A DNA stretch of 64,000 nucleotides from contig JAFRPH010000016.1 of assembly GCA_017429205.1 (NCBI GenBank), positions 22,347 to 86,346 of the forward strand. Direction: 5' to 3'. The translations under genes were made by a program, and so were the position numbers. Under the pieces are notes generated by a model that searched no databases, was not told where the DNA came from, and saw only the letters and a program-made list of their open reading frames with translations. The DNA is from Bacteroidales bacterium (GTDB lineage: Bacteria > Bacteroidota > Bacteroidia > Bacteroidales > UBA932). Every line of letters starts with the position of its first letter. The first letter of the stretch is position 1. Of the stretch, positions 40,874-48,122 are shown piece after piece.

Positions 40874-41580
40874 TTCGCTAAGTCTTTGAGCGTGATACGG
40901 TTCTCATAGATGGCCTTGCCCACGATGATGCCGGGCAGGCCCATTTCGTCCGCGCGGCGCACGTCGCTGAGGGACGACACGCCGCCGCTGACGATCGTCG
41001 TCAGCTCCGGAAACCGTTCCTGCAGCCCCTTGTAAAGGTCGAAGGACGGCCCCTGCAGCATCCCGTCGCGGGAAATGTCCGTGACGATGGCGCGCTTCAG
41101 GCCGGTGGGCATGAAGGTGTTGATGAGCTTGTCCAGGCCGATGCCGCTGTCCTCGAGCCAGCCGCTCACGGCGACCTTGCCGTCGCGGACGTCGGCCCCG
41201 AGGATGACCCGGGCGCCCCAGCGTTCCAGCCAGGCCGTCATCAGCGCGGGCTCCTTCGCCGCGATGCTGCCGATGATGGCCTCGTCGGCGCCCGCGTTCC
41301 AGACGGAAGCGAGGGCGTCGTCGTCCTTGATGCCGCCGCCCCATTCGAGCGTCAGAAGGCCCAGGGAGGCGATTTCCTCCAGGGTGCGGAGGTTCTTGGG
41401 CTTGGACGCCTTGGCGCCTTCCAGGTCCACGAGGTGCAGCCGACGGACGCCGCAATCGGCATAGGCCCGGGCCCATTCGGCCGGGTCGCCGCCGTAATCT
41501 TTCTGGGTCGCATAGTCTCCCTGGGAGAGCCGCGTGCATTTGCCGCCGATGATGTCGATGGCCGGAATGATCTCGATCAT
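40855..41580 (-). CDS. hisA: ProFAR isomerase (HisA)
   Basis: A 241-residue barrel that isomerises ProFAR to PRFAR. It starts MIEIIPAIDIIGGKCTRLSQGDY (catalytic Asp in PAIDI). The phosphate-binding EWGGGIKDDDAL and TIVSGGVSSLSDV are present, with a second catalytic Asp in IVTDISRDGML. Its start overlaps the hisH stop by 4 bases and its end overlaps hisF by 19 bases. Confidence 0.96.
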   Translation of the reverse strand: MIEIIPAIDIIGGKCTRLSQGDYATQKDYGGDPAEWARAYADCGVRRLHLVDLEGAKASKPKNLRTLEEIASLGLLTLEWGGGIKDDDALASVWNAGADEAIIGSIAAKEPALMTAWLERWGARVILGADVRDGKVAVSGWLEDSGIGLDKLINTFMPTGLKRAIVTDISRDGMLQGPSFDLYKGLQERFPELTTIVSGGVSSLSDVRRADEMGLPGIIVGKAIYENRITLKDLAKCLQNG

Positions 41581-42167
41581 ATCGCCAGGAAGTTTTTGAG
41601 GATCTGTTCGCCCACGGAACCGCTCTTTTCCGGATGGAACTGCGTTCCGTAGAGGTTCTCGTAGCGCAGCGCGGCGCTGAACATCACGCCCGCATACTTG
41701 CAAGTCGCGACCGTGTCGGGGCACAGGCCGGCGTAATAGGAATGGACAAAGTACACGTACGCGCCCGACTTCATATCCTTGAACAGCTTGCCTTCCAGGT
41801 TCCCGAGGTCGTTCCAGCCCATGTGCGGGACCTTGCAGCCGGGGGCGGGGGAGAAGCGGCGCACGTGGGCGTCGAAAACGCCCAGGCAGGGCTTTCCGGG
41901 GGCTTCTTCGCTGTCCCGGCACAGCACCTGCATCCCTACGCAGATGCCTAGCACGGGCTGGCGCAGGGAGCGGATGACGGCCGGAAGCCCGCGCTCCACG
42001 AGGTTGTCCATCGCGAGCCCGGCGTGGCCCACGCCCGGCAGGATAACCTTGTCCGCCTTGCGGATGGTGTCCGGATCGGCCGTCACGCAGTAAGTCGCGC
42101 CCAGCCGGTCCAGGGCGTTCTCCAGCGACCGGAGATTGCCCATGTCATAGTCGATGATGGCGATCAT
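41577..42167 (-). CDS. hisH: Imidazole glycerol phosphate synthase, glutaminase subunit
   Basis: A 196-residue class I glutamine amidotransferase. The nucleophile Cys is in LGICVGMQVL, and the His/Glu pair is in GTQFHPEKSG. It supplies ammonia to HisF. It starts MIAIIDYDMGNLRS, and its ATG overlaps the hisB stop by 4 bases. A longer opening upstream reads through hisB in another frame and is not used. Confidence 0.96.
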   Translation of the reverse strand: MIAIIDYDMGNLRSLENALDRLGATYCVTADPDTIRKADKVILPGVGHAGLAMDNLVERGLPAVIRSLRQPVLGICVGMQVLCRDSEEAPGKPCLGVFDAHVRRFSPAPGCKVPHMGWNDLGNLEGKLFKDMKSGAYVYFVHSYYAGLCPDTVATCKYAGVMFSAALRYENLYGTQFHPEKSGSVGEQILKNFLAI

Positions 42168-43231
42168 AGCGTACCTTTGGATGAGGGGAGGGCGCCGTCG
42201 AACACATTGCGCCGGACGGCTTGGCGCAGGGCCCTGGCGAAGGCCTTGAAAACGGACTCGGCCAGGTGGTGGTTGTTCTCGCCTTCGGCTTCCACGCGGA
42301 GGTTGCAGCGGGCCGCCGTACACAGCGACTTGAAGAAGTGCGGGAACATTTCCGTAGGGGTGTCGCCCACGTATTCGCGGGTGAAATCCACCTTCCATAC
42401 GAAATCAGCCCTTCCTCCGAAGTCAATGAGTACCATTGCTTTGCATTCGTCCATCGGAAGTACGAATCCATATCGCTCGATGCCGCGCTTGTCGCCCAGG
42501 GCCTGCCCGATGGCCTCGCCCAGGACGATGCCCACGTCTTCCATCGTGTGGTGCTCATCGACCTCCAAATCGCCCTTGCAGGAGACCGCGAGGCTCACGC
42601 CGCCGTGGTGCGGAATCTGCTCCAGCATATGGTCGAAAAAGTGCAGGCCGGTGCTGATGCCGGAGGGGCCTTTCCCGTCCAGGTCCAGCGTCAGGGTGAT
42701 GTCCGTCTCGCGGGTTTTCCGGACGATGGTCACCTGGCGGGAGCTGCTCCGGACGGCCTCGGCGATCTCCGCCCAGGTCATCGGCCCGACTTGCAGCGCC
42801 TTGGCGCCGAGGTTCTCGGCCAGCTTGACGTCCGTCTCCCGGTCGCCGATCACGAAGCTCGCGGCGAGGTCGTAGGAACCGTTCATATAGGCCCCGAGCA
42901 TCCCCGTCCCGGGCTTCCGGGTAGGGGCGTTGTCTTGCGGGAAGGTCTTGTCGATCAGGATGTTGTCGAAGACGATGCCTTCGCCCTTCAAGGTGTTCAG
43001 CATCAGGCTCTGGCAGGGCCAGAAGGTCTCTTCCGGGAAGGAAGGGGTGCCCAGCCCGTCCTGGTTGGAGACGAGGACGAGCTCGTACCCCAGACCGGTC
43101 AGGGCCTTCAGGCCGCTGATGGCGCCGGGAACGAAGGCGAACTTTTCGAGGGCGTCGATCTGCTCGTCGGCGGGCTCCACGAGGATGGTGCCGTCCCGGT
43201 CGATGAAGAGGGCTTTTTTCAGGTCGCTCAT
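42164..43231 (-). CDS. hisB: Bifunctional histidinol-phosphatase / IGP dehydratase
   Basis: A 355-residue fusion. The N-terminal HAD phosphatase has FIDRDGTILVEP and LVSNQDGLG. The zinc-loop cysteines of the E. coli enzyme are missing (KTFPQDNAPTRKPGTGML), so that zinc site is probably not formed. The C-terminal dehydratase (about 165-355) has the metal-binding FFDHMLEQIPHHGG, DEHHTMEDVGI and EAEGENNHHLAESVFKA. It overlaps hisC and hisH by 4 bases at each end. Confidence 0.95.
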   Translation of the reverse strand: MSDLKKALFIDRDGTILVEPADEQIDALEKFAFVPGAISGLKALTGLGYELVLVSNQDGLGTPSFPEETFWPCQSLMLNTLKGEGIVFDNILIDKTFPQDNAPTRKPGTGMLGAYMNGSYDLAASFVIGDRETDVKLAENLGAKALQVGPMTWAEIAEAVRSSSRQVTIVRKTRETDITLTLDLDGKGPSGISTGLHFFDHMLEQIPHHGGVSLAVSCKGDLEVDEHHTMEDVGIVLGEAIGQALGDKRGIERYGFVLPMDECKAMVLIDFGGRADFVWKVDFTREYVGDTPTEMFPHFFKSLCTAARCNLRVEAEGENNHHLAESVFKAFARALRQAVRRNVFDGALPSSKGTL

Positions 43232-44259
43232 ACGGTATAGCTGTCTAAGGCGTTCAACAGGGATTCGTTCTCGGCGGGCAGGCCGACGGTCAGGCGGAGG
43301 CAGCCCGCGCAGCCGGGCACCCGCGTCCGGTTCCGGACGATGATGCCCTTGCCCAGGAGATAGTCATAGAGGGCGTTCGCATCGTCCACCCGGACCAGAA
43401 TGAAGTTCGCGTCGCTGGGAAACACCTGCTGCACAAAGGGGAAGCGGGGGAGGATGGAAGCTAATCTTTTCCTTTCATTGACAATTGTATTCACTTCATC
43501 ATCAATGGATTTATCCAAGAATTGAAAAGCCTTCTCCATGGCCGCCCGGCTCAGGTTGTAAGGGTACTTGACCATCGACATCAGGCGGATGATTTCCTCG
43601 CTGGAGATGGCAAGGCCGATCCGGAGGCCGGCCATCGCCCGGGCCTTGGACAGGGTCTGGAGGACGATGAGATTGTCCCGGACCGTAGCCTCTTTCGCGA
43701 GGCTTCCTTTCTCCGAGAAATCCGCATAGGCCTCGTCCACGACGACGACACCGGGGAAGCGGTCGCAGATGTCCAGCAGCTGCTTCAGCTCGAATGCGTT
43801 GCCGGAAGGGTTGTTCGGCGAACACAGGAAGATGACCTTGGTGCGATCGTCGCAGGCGCCGAGGAGCGCCTCGCTGTCCAGGTTGAAATCCGCGTCCAGC
43901 CGGACGCTCCGGACCTCGACATCGTTGATGGCCGCCGCCACGCCATACATCCCGTAGCTGGGCGCCATGATGACGGCGTTGTCCTTTCCGGGCTCGCAGA
44001 AGATCCTGAATACCAGGTCGATGGCCTCGTCGCTGCCATTCCCGAGGAAGAGGTTCTTCACGGGGATGCCCTTGATGCCGCCGATGCGGGCCTTGAGCTC
44101 CGCCTGGTGGGGATCCGGATAGCGGTTGTAGCCGTTTTCATAGGGGCTCTCGTTGGCGTCCAGGAAGATGCCGATGGGGCCGTCGTATTCGTCCCGTGCC
44201 GTCGAGTACGGGGTCAGGGCCGCGATGTTGGGCCTGACGAGGGGAGTGATCCGGCTCAT
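43228..44259 (-). CDS. hisC: Histidinol-phosphate aminotransferase
   Basis: A 343-residue class II aminotransferase. PLP contacts are in FLCSPNNPSGN and VVVDEAYADFS, the Schiff-base Lys is in LQTLSKARAMAGLRIG, and the phosphate-binding Arg is in the same segment. It converts imidazole acetol phosphate to histidinol phosphate with glutamate. It overlaps hisD and hisB by 4 bases each. Confidence 0.95.
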   Translation of the reverse strand: MSRITPLVRPNIAALTPYSTARDEYDGPIGIFLDANESPYENGYNRYPDPHQAELKARIGGIKGIPVKNLFLGNGSDEAIDLVFRIFCEPGKDNAVIMAPSYGMYGVAAAINDVEVRSVRLDADFNLDSEALLGACDDRTKVIFLCSPNNPSGNAFELKQLLDICDRFPGVVVVDEAYADFSEKGSLAKEATVRDNLIVLQTLSKARAMAGLRIGLAISSEEIIRLMSMVKYPYNLSRAAMEKAFQFLDKSIDDEVNTIVNERKRLASILPRFPFVQQVFPSDANFILVRVDDANALYDYLLGKGIIVRNRTRVPGCAGCLRLTVGLPAENESLLNALDSYTV

Positions 44260-45533
44260 TTTCCTTCGATTCTGAGGGTGACGGCGCGCGCGTGGGCGTC
44301 CAGCCCTTCGGCTTGCGCCATGTTGACGATGGTGGGGGCGAGGGATTCCAGCCCTTCGCGGGAGAGCTTCTGAAGCGTCATCTTCCGCATGAAGCTGTCC
44401 ATGTTGACCCCGCTGCAGGAGAGGGCCCAGCCGCTGGTGGGCAGGGTGTGGTTCGTGCCGGAGGCGTAGTCGCCGGCGCTCTCGGGACTCCAGGGACCGA
44501 CGAAGACGCTGCCCGCGGCCGTGATCTTCTCGGCCACTTCCTCGGCGTTCTTCCAGGCGATGATCAGGTGCTCCGGCGCATAGGCCTCGGCGAAGTCGAT
44601 GACGTCATTCAGGTCCGGGAAAACGACGGCGTAACTGTGCGCCAAGGAGCCTTCGACCTGCTCGTTACGAGGAAGCTGTTTCTTTTGATTCTCAACTTCT
44701 TGCAGGACCTTATCGGCATAATCCCTTTCGGTAGTGACAAGCACCGCCGTGCTGTCTTTTCCGTGCTCCGCCTGGGAGAGGAGGTCGGCCGCCGCGAAGG
44801 CGGCGGGGGCGCTTCCGTCGGCCAGGACCATCACCTCCGACGGGCCGGCCGGCATGTCGATGGCGGTGTTCCGGCCGCTGACGATCTGCTTCGCGAGGGT
44901 GACCCAGGGATTGCCCGGGCCGAAGATCTTGTCCACCTTGGGGACGGTCTCCGTTCCGAAGGCCATCGCGGCCACGGCCTGGGCGCCGCCGACGCGGAAA
45001 ATCTGCGTCACGCCGCACTCCCGCGCCGCGAACAGCACCTCGGGGGCGACGGAACCGTCCTTCCGGCAGGGCGTGCACAGGATGCGGTCGCGGCAGCCGG
45101 CCAAAGCGGCCGGAACGGCGAGCATCAGCACGGTGGAGAACAGCGGTGCGCTGCCGCCGGGGATGTACAGGCCCACGCGGCGGATCGGGACCGGCCGCTG
45201 GACGCAGACGACGCCGGGGGCCGTCTCCACGCTGATCTCGCGGGGGAGCTGCGCGCGGTGGAACGCCTCGACGTTCCGCTTCGCGGCACGGATGGCTTCC
45301 TGCACCGCTTCCGAAACCTTCGCGCAAGCCGCATCAATCTCTGAATCAGTCACTTCCAGGGGAGCATCGACCTTGTCGATCTCCCGCATCAGCCGCTTCA
45401 GGGCGGCGTCGCCTTCGGTTTCCACGGCGCTGAGGATGGCTTCCACCCGCGGGCGGATGCCTTCGTAATCGACGCCTTGCCGCCGGGTCAGGGTGTCCCA
45501 CGCCGACCGAGCCGGATTCTCGATGATTCTCAT
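44256..45533 (-). CDS. hisD: Histidinol dehydrogenase
   Basis: A 425-residue zinc enzyme for the last two oxidations. Signatures are VGLYIPGGSAPLFSTVLM, KIFGPGNPWVTLAKQ, MPAGPSEVMVLAD, the catalytic Glu-His in YAPEHLIIAW and the zinc His in GTNHTLPTSGWA. The ATG of MRIIENPARSAWD is chosen, overlapping the hisG stop by 4 bases. Length is normal. Confidence 0.96.
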   Translation of the reverse strand: MRIIENPARSAWDTLTRRQGVDYEGIRPRVEAILSAVETEGDAALKRLMREIDKVDAPLEVTDSEIDAACAKVSEAVQEAIRAAKRNVEAFHRAQLPREISVETAPGVVCVQRPVPIRRVGLYIPGGSAPLFSTVLMLAVPAALAGCRDRILCTPCRKDGSVAPEVLFAARECGVTQIFRVGGAQAVAAMAFGTETVPKVDKIFGPGNPWVTLAKQIVSGRNTAIDMPAGPSEVMVLADGSAPAAFAAADLLSQAEHGKDSTAVLVTTERDYADKVLQEVENQKKQLPRNEQVEGSLAHSYAVVFPDLNDVIDFAEAYAPEHLIIAWKNAEEVAEKITAAGSVFVGPWSPESAGDYASGTNHTLPTSGWALSCSGVNMDSFMRKMTLQKLSREGLESLAPTIVNMAQAEGLDAHARAVTLRIEGK

Positions 45534-46381
45534 AGGATGATCTTGTCTACGTCCATGACCAGGATGCCCTCGGCGCCGATGGCCTTGAGCTGGCGGACTT
45601 TCGTCCACAGGTCGGCGGCGTCGATGACCGAGTGCAGGGAGCACCAGTCGGGGGACGCCAGCGGCATCACGGTCGGGCTCCGCATGGCCGGGAGAATCTT
45701 GATGGCCTCGTCCAGGGAGGCCCGGGGGATGTTCATCAGCATATATTTCTTGCCGCGGCTGACATTTTCCGAGTCGATGCGGAACAGGAGGTCGTCGATG
45801 ACGGCCTGGTCCTCCTCGGTCAGCGACTTGTTCGCGATGAGGACGGCCTCGGACTCGAAGACCGTCTCCACCTCGCGGAGACCGTTGGCGATCAGGGTGC
45901 TGCCGGAGGAGACGATGTCGAAGATGGCGTCGGCGATGCCCACGGCCGGGGCGATTTCCACGGAACCGGTGATGACTTCCACCTTGGCATCTATTCCCCG
46001 TTCAATCAGGTACTTGCGGAGAATGTTCGGGTAGGAGGTGGCGATGCGGCGGCCGGAGAACCACTCGATGCCGTCGTAGTCCTCGCCCTTGGGGACGGCG
46101 AGGCTCAGGCGGCAGGCGCCGAAGCCGAGCCGGCTGATGACGGCGACGTCGGCGCCGCGCTCTTCCACTTCGTTCAGGCCCACGATGCCGAAGGTGGCGG
46201 TGCCGCTTTCGACCACGTGCGGGATGTCGTCATCCCGGAGGTAGAGGGCTTCGATGGGGAAGGTCTGCGATTTGGAAAGCAGCTTCCGCTTGGGGGCGTC
46301 GACTTCGATGCCGATCGACTGGAGGAGGGAGAGGCTCTCTTCGTTGAGCCGGCCCTTGGATTGGATCGCGATTCTGAGCAT
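45530..46381 (-). CDS. hisG: ATP phosphoribosyltransferase, long form
   Basis: A 283-residue HisG. The catalytic part (about 1-210) holds LRIAIQSKGRLNEESLSLL, the PRPP-binding DIVSSGSTLIANGLREVE, and ATSYPNILRKYL. The C-terminal part (about 215-283) is the regulatory ACT-like domain of the long hexameric form, so histidine feedback is expected and no HisZ is needed. It is the first structural gene of the operon, about 115 bases behind the leader peptide. Confidence 0.96.
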   Translation of the reverse strand: MLRIAIQSKGRLNEESLSLLQSIGIEVDAPKRKLLSKSQTFPIEALYLRDDDIPHVVESGTATFGIVGLNEVEERGADVAVISRLGFGACRLSLAVPKGEDYDGIEWFSGRRIATSYPNILRKYLIERGIDAKVEVITGSVEIAPAVGIADAIFDIVSSGSTLIANGLREVETVFESEAVLIANKSLTEEDQAVIDDLLFRIDSENVSRGKKYMLMNIPRASLDEAIKILPAMRSPTVMPLASPDWCSLHSVIDAADLWTKVRQLKAIGAEGILVMDVDKIIL

Positions 46382-46421
46382 GTCTATTTGTTTTTCGTTC
46401 TCTTCCTATTTCTTCTAAAAC

Positions 46422-46447
46422 AAAAAAGCCCGCCTTGGGGAGGGCAG
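46422..46447 (-). terminator. Attenuator terminator of the his operon
   Basis: On the minus strand GCCC (46442-46445) and GGGC (46428-46431) pair around CC/GG and a small loop, followed by TTTTTTG. It lies between the leader peptide stop and hisG, where a transcription attenuator is expected. Confidence 0.75.
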
Positions 46448-46495
46448 GTCTTCATCGGTTTTACCGCTTGTACGTATGTACAACAAAGTTCCGCC

Positions 46496-46549
46496 CTAAT
46501 CCATGGAGACCGGGTGATGATGGAGCTTGTTGACGTCGTTGCGGTTCAT
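46496..46549 (-). CDS. hisL: His operon leader peptide (MNRNDVNKLHHHPVSMD)
   Basis: A 17-codon open frame on the minus strand with three consecutive histidine codons at positions 10-12 and a TAG stop. It lies between a clear promoter and a terminator upstream of hisG. This is the layout of a ribosome-mediated histidine attenuator: stalling at the His codons when charged tRNA-His is low would prevent terminator formation. The ATG is only 7 bases from the -7 box, so the leader itself should be translated from a nearly leaderless RNA. It is too short for routine gene calling. Confidence 0.85.
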   Translation of the reverse strand: MNRNDVNKLHHHPVSMD

Positions 46550-46556
46550 ACTGTTG

Positions 46557-46586
46557 CAAAGTTAGTCATTTATCCCGGCAATGCAA
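46557..46586 (-). promoter_or_regulatory. Promoter of the his operon
   Basis: -7 TAACTTTG (46557-46564) and -33 TTG (46584-46586) on the minus strand, 19 bases apart. Confidence 0.85.
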
Positions 46587-46617
46587 GTGTTTCGCTAAAA
46601 ATTTTTAAAAATATGCG

Positions 46618-46625
46618 TACCTTTG
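46618..46625 (+). promoter_or_regulatory. -7 box (TACCTTTG) of the UDG-like gene
   Basis: A perfect TAnnTTTG match that ends 4 bases before the ATG at 46630. It is divergent from the his promoter, with about 30 bases between them. Confidence 0.7.
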
Positions 46626-46629
46626 TCCT

Positions 46630-47205
46630 ATGCAGATCGAGAGACATCCGTTTGAACCGTTCCTGCCGGAGGGCGCCGTGGTGCTGTTCCTGGGCAGCTT
46701 TCCGCCCCAGCCGAAGCGTTGGAGCATGGAGTTCTATTACCCGAACTGGCTGAACGACTTCTGGCGGGTGTGCGGCCTGGTCTTCTTCGGCGACCGCGAC
46801 CACTTCGTGGTGCCGGGGGAGAAGCGCTTCGACGTGGACCGGATCAAGGCGTTTTGCACGGAAAAGGGGATGGCGCTCTTCGACACGGCGACGGCTGTCC
46901 GCCGGCTCCAGGACAACGCTTCGGACAAGTTTCTGGAAGTGGTCGAGCCCACCGACATCTCCGCGCTTCTCCGTCGGATTCCCGCCTGCAAAGCCGTCGT
47001 CACGACCGGTGAAAAAGCCACCGGCGTGCTGGTGGAAAAATATGGTTGCGCCGCTCCGAAAGTCGGGCGGAGCACGGAGGTTTCCATCGACGGACGGTCG
47101 CTTCTTTTCTTCCGGATGCCCTCCACCTCCCGCGCCTATCCGCTGTCGCTGGACAAGAAGGCGGCCGCTTACGAGACCCTGTTCAGGGCCCTGAATCTCG
47201 TTTAG
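46630..47205 (+). CDS. Uracil-DNA glycosylase family protein
   Basis: A 191-residue member of the UDG superfamily. The catalytic-site motif is LFLGSFPPQPKRW near the N-terminus, followed by FYYPNWLNDFWRV. The C-terminal loop is FFRMPSTSRAYPLSLDKK, in place of the HPSP or NPSGLN loop of other families, which is closest to MUG-type and related enzymes. It may excise uracil or other damaged bases. The sequence lacks the iron-sulphur cysteines of family 4. It appears to be monocistronic and leaderless. Confidence 0.75.
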   Translation: MQIERHPFEPFLPEGAVVLFLGSFPPQPKRWSMEFYYPNWLNDFWRVCGLVFFGDRDHFVVPGEKRFDVDRIKAFCTEKGMALFDTATAVRRLQDNASDKFLEVVEPTDISALLRRIPACKAVVTTGEKATGVLVEKYGCAAPKVGRSTEVSIDGRSLLFFRMPSTSRAYPLSLDKKAAAYETLFRALNLV

Positions 47206-47257
47206 TCATATCGTATTGCGATATTAACACTTTTGTTATTGACATAAACAAATGTGT

Positions 47258-47345
47258 TATATTTGTTGAAAATCAGTGAGTTGATTGCGAATTAAACCAT
47301 AATGTCCCCGGAACAACAAATTCTCGTTTTTCCGGGGCTTTTTGC
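47258..47345 (+). ncRNA. Candidate small RNA between a promoter and a terminator
   Basis: A perfect -7 box TATATTTG (47258-47265) with TTTG (47232-47235) or TTG (47239-47241) upstream is followed 40 bases later by a strong terminator. That terminator has stem CCCCGGAA/TTCCGGGG at 47306-47313 and 47330-47337, then CTTTTTG. No gene lies between. The expected RNA of about 75 bases would end before the separate promoter of the arginase-like gene. Alternatively it is a leader plus the terminator of the upstream gene. Confidence 0.45.
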
Positions 47346-47378
47346 GTTATATCGAAAGGAAAATCAAGATAAATGTCT

Positions 47379-47386
47379 TATCTTTG
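47379..47386 (+). promoter_or_regulatory. -7 box (TATCTTTG) of the arginase-like operon
   Basis: A perfect TAnnTTTG match that ends 4 bases before the ATG at 47391. Confidence 0.7.
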
Positions 47387-47390
47387 AAAG

Positions 47391-48122
47391 ATGAAACCGA
47401 GCTTGCTCTTTGCCGATTTTACGGGCGTGTATGCGAACGAAGGTTTCCTGCAACAATTGCAGGAGCGAGGGGTTCCGTACCGGCGGGTGGAGCTGGGTGA
47501 CCTCGAGGGGACGACCTGTTATTGCGACCCAGATGCGGAGGCGGAAATCAGCCGCCGCCTCGTGCCGGAACCGGGGGAGCGGATGCGGTGGATCGACAGT
47601 GGCGACTACCATTATGTCACCAAGATTCTCGCCGCCCGGGAACAGGCTCCCTTCACCCTGGTCCTCGTGGACAACCACCCCGACGACCAGGCGCCGGCCT
47701 TCGGCGGCGTGCTCAGCTGCGGGAGTTGGGTGCGGGACCTCCGGGAAGCGAGCCCGATGCTCGAGGAGGTCTGGACCCTGGGTCCCGACCATCGGATTCG
47801 GAACGCTTCCGGAACGGTGGACCGGGCTTTGGAAGCGGGGATTGACGACCTGTTGGAAGCGGTGGAAGGAAAGCGCGTCTACCTGTCCATCGACAAGGAT
47901 GTCCTGGGGCGGGAATGGTCCCGGACGGACTGGAGCCAGGGGACGTACTCCCCGGTGCACCTGAAGGGCTGGCTGGAGGCCCTGCTGCGGTTGGATGTGG
48001 TGGCCGTTGATGTTTGCGGCGAACTGTCTCCCGAAAAGGGGGCGACGCCGGAAGACCTCCGGGTCAATTGTGAAACGAATATTGAACTGCAGGAGTTTAT
48101 CCTGGATTATTTGAAGAGATGA
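47391..48122 (+). CDS. Arginase/agmatinase-superfamily protein
   Basis: A 243-residue ureohydrolase-fold protein. Metal-ligand positions are recognisable in WIDSGDYHYVTK, VLVDNHPDD (in place of DAHxD), YLSIDKDVL (SxDxDxxD type) and VVAVDVCGELSPE. The first Asp motif is altered from the arginase consensus, so the substrate may not be arginine or agmatine. Length is shorter than classical arginases (about 300). Its stop overlaps the start of the FGE-sulfatase lipoprotein gene (ATGA), so they are co-translated. Confidence 0.75.
   Translation: MKPSLLFADFTGVYANEGFLQQLQERGVPYRRVELGDLEGTTCYCDPDAEAEISRRLVPEPGERMRWIDSGDYHYVTKILAAREQAPFTLVLVDNHPDDQAPAFGGVLSCGSWVRDLREASPMLEEVWTLGPDHRIRNASGTVDRALEAGIDDLLEAVEGKRVYLSIDKDVLGREWSRTDWSQGTYSPVHLKGWLEALLRLDVVAVDVCGELSPEKGATPEDLRVNCETNIELQEFILDYLKR

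Noticed and set aside
42164..43231. Loss of zinc cysteines in the HisB phosphatase part as a sign of decay
   Set aside because: As far as I recall this loop form is usual in Bacteroidota HisB, and all catalytic Asp residues remain, so it is more likely a lineage trait than damage.
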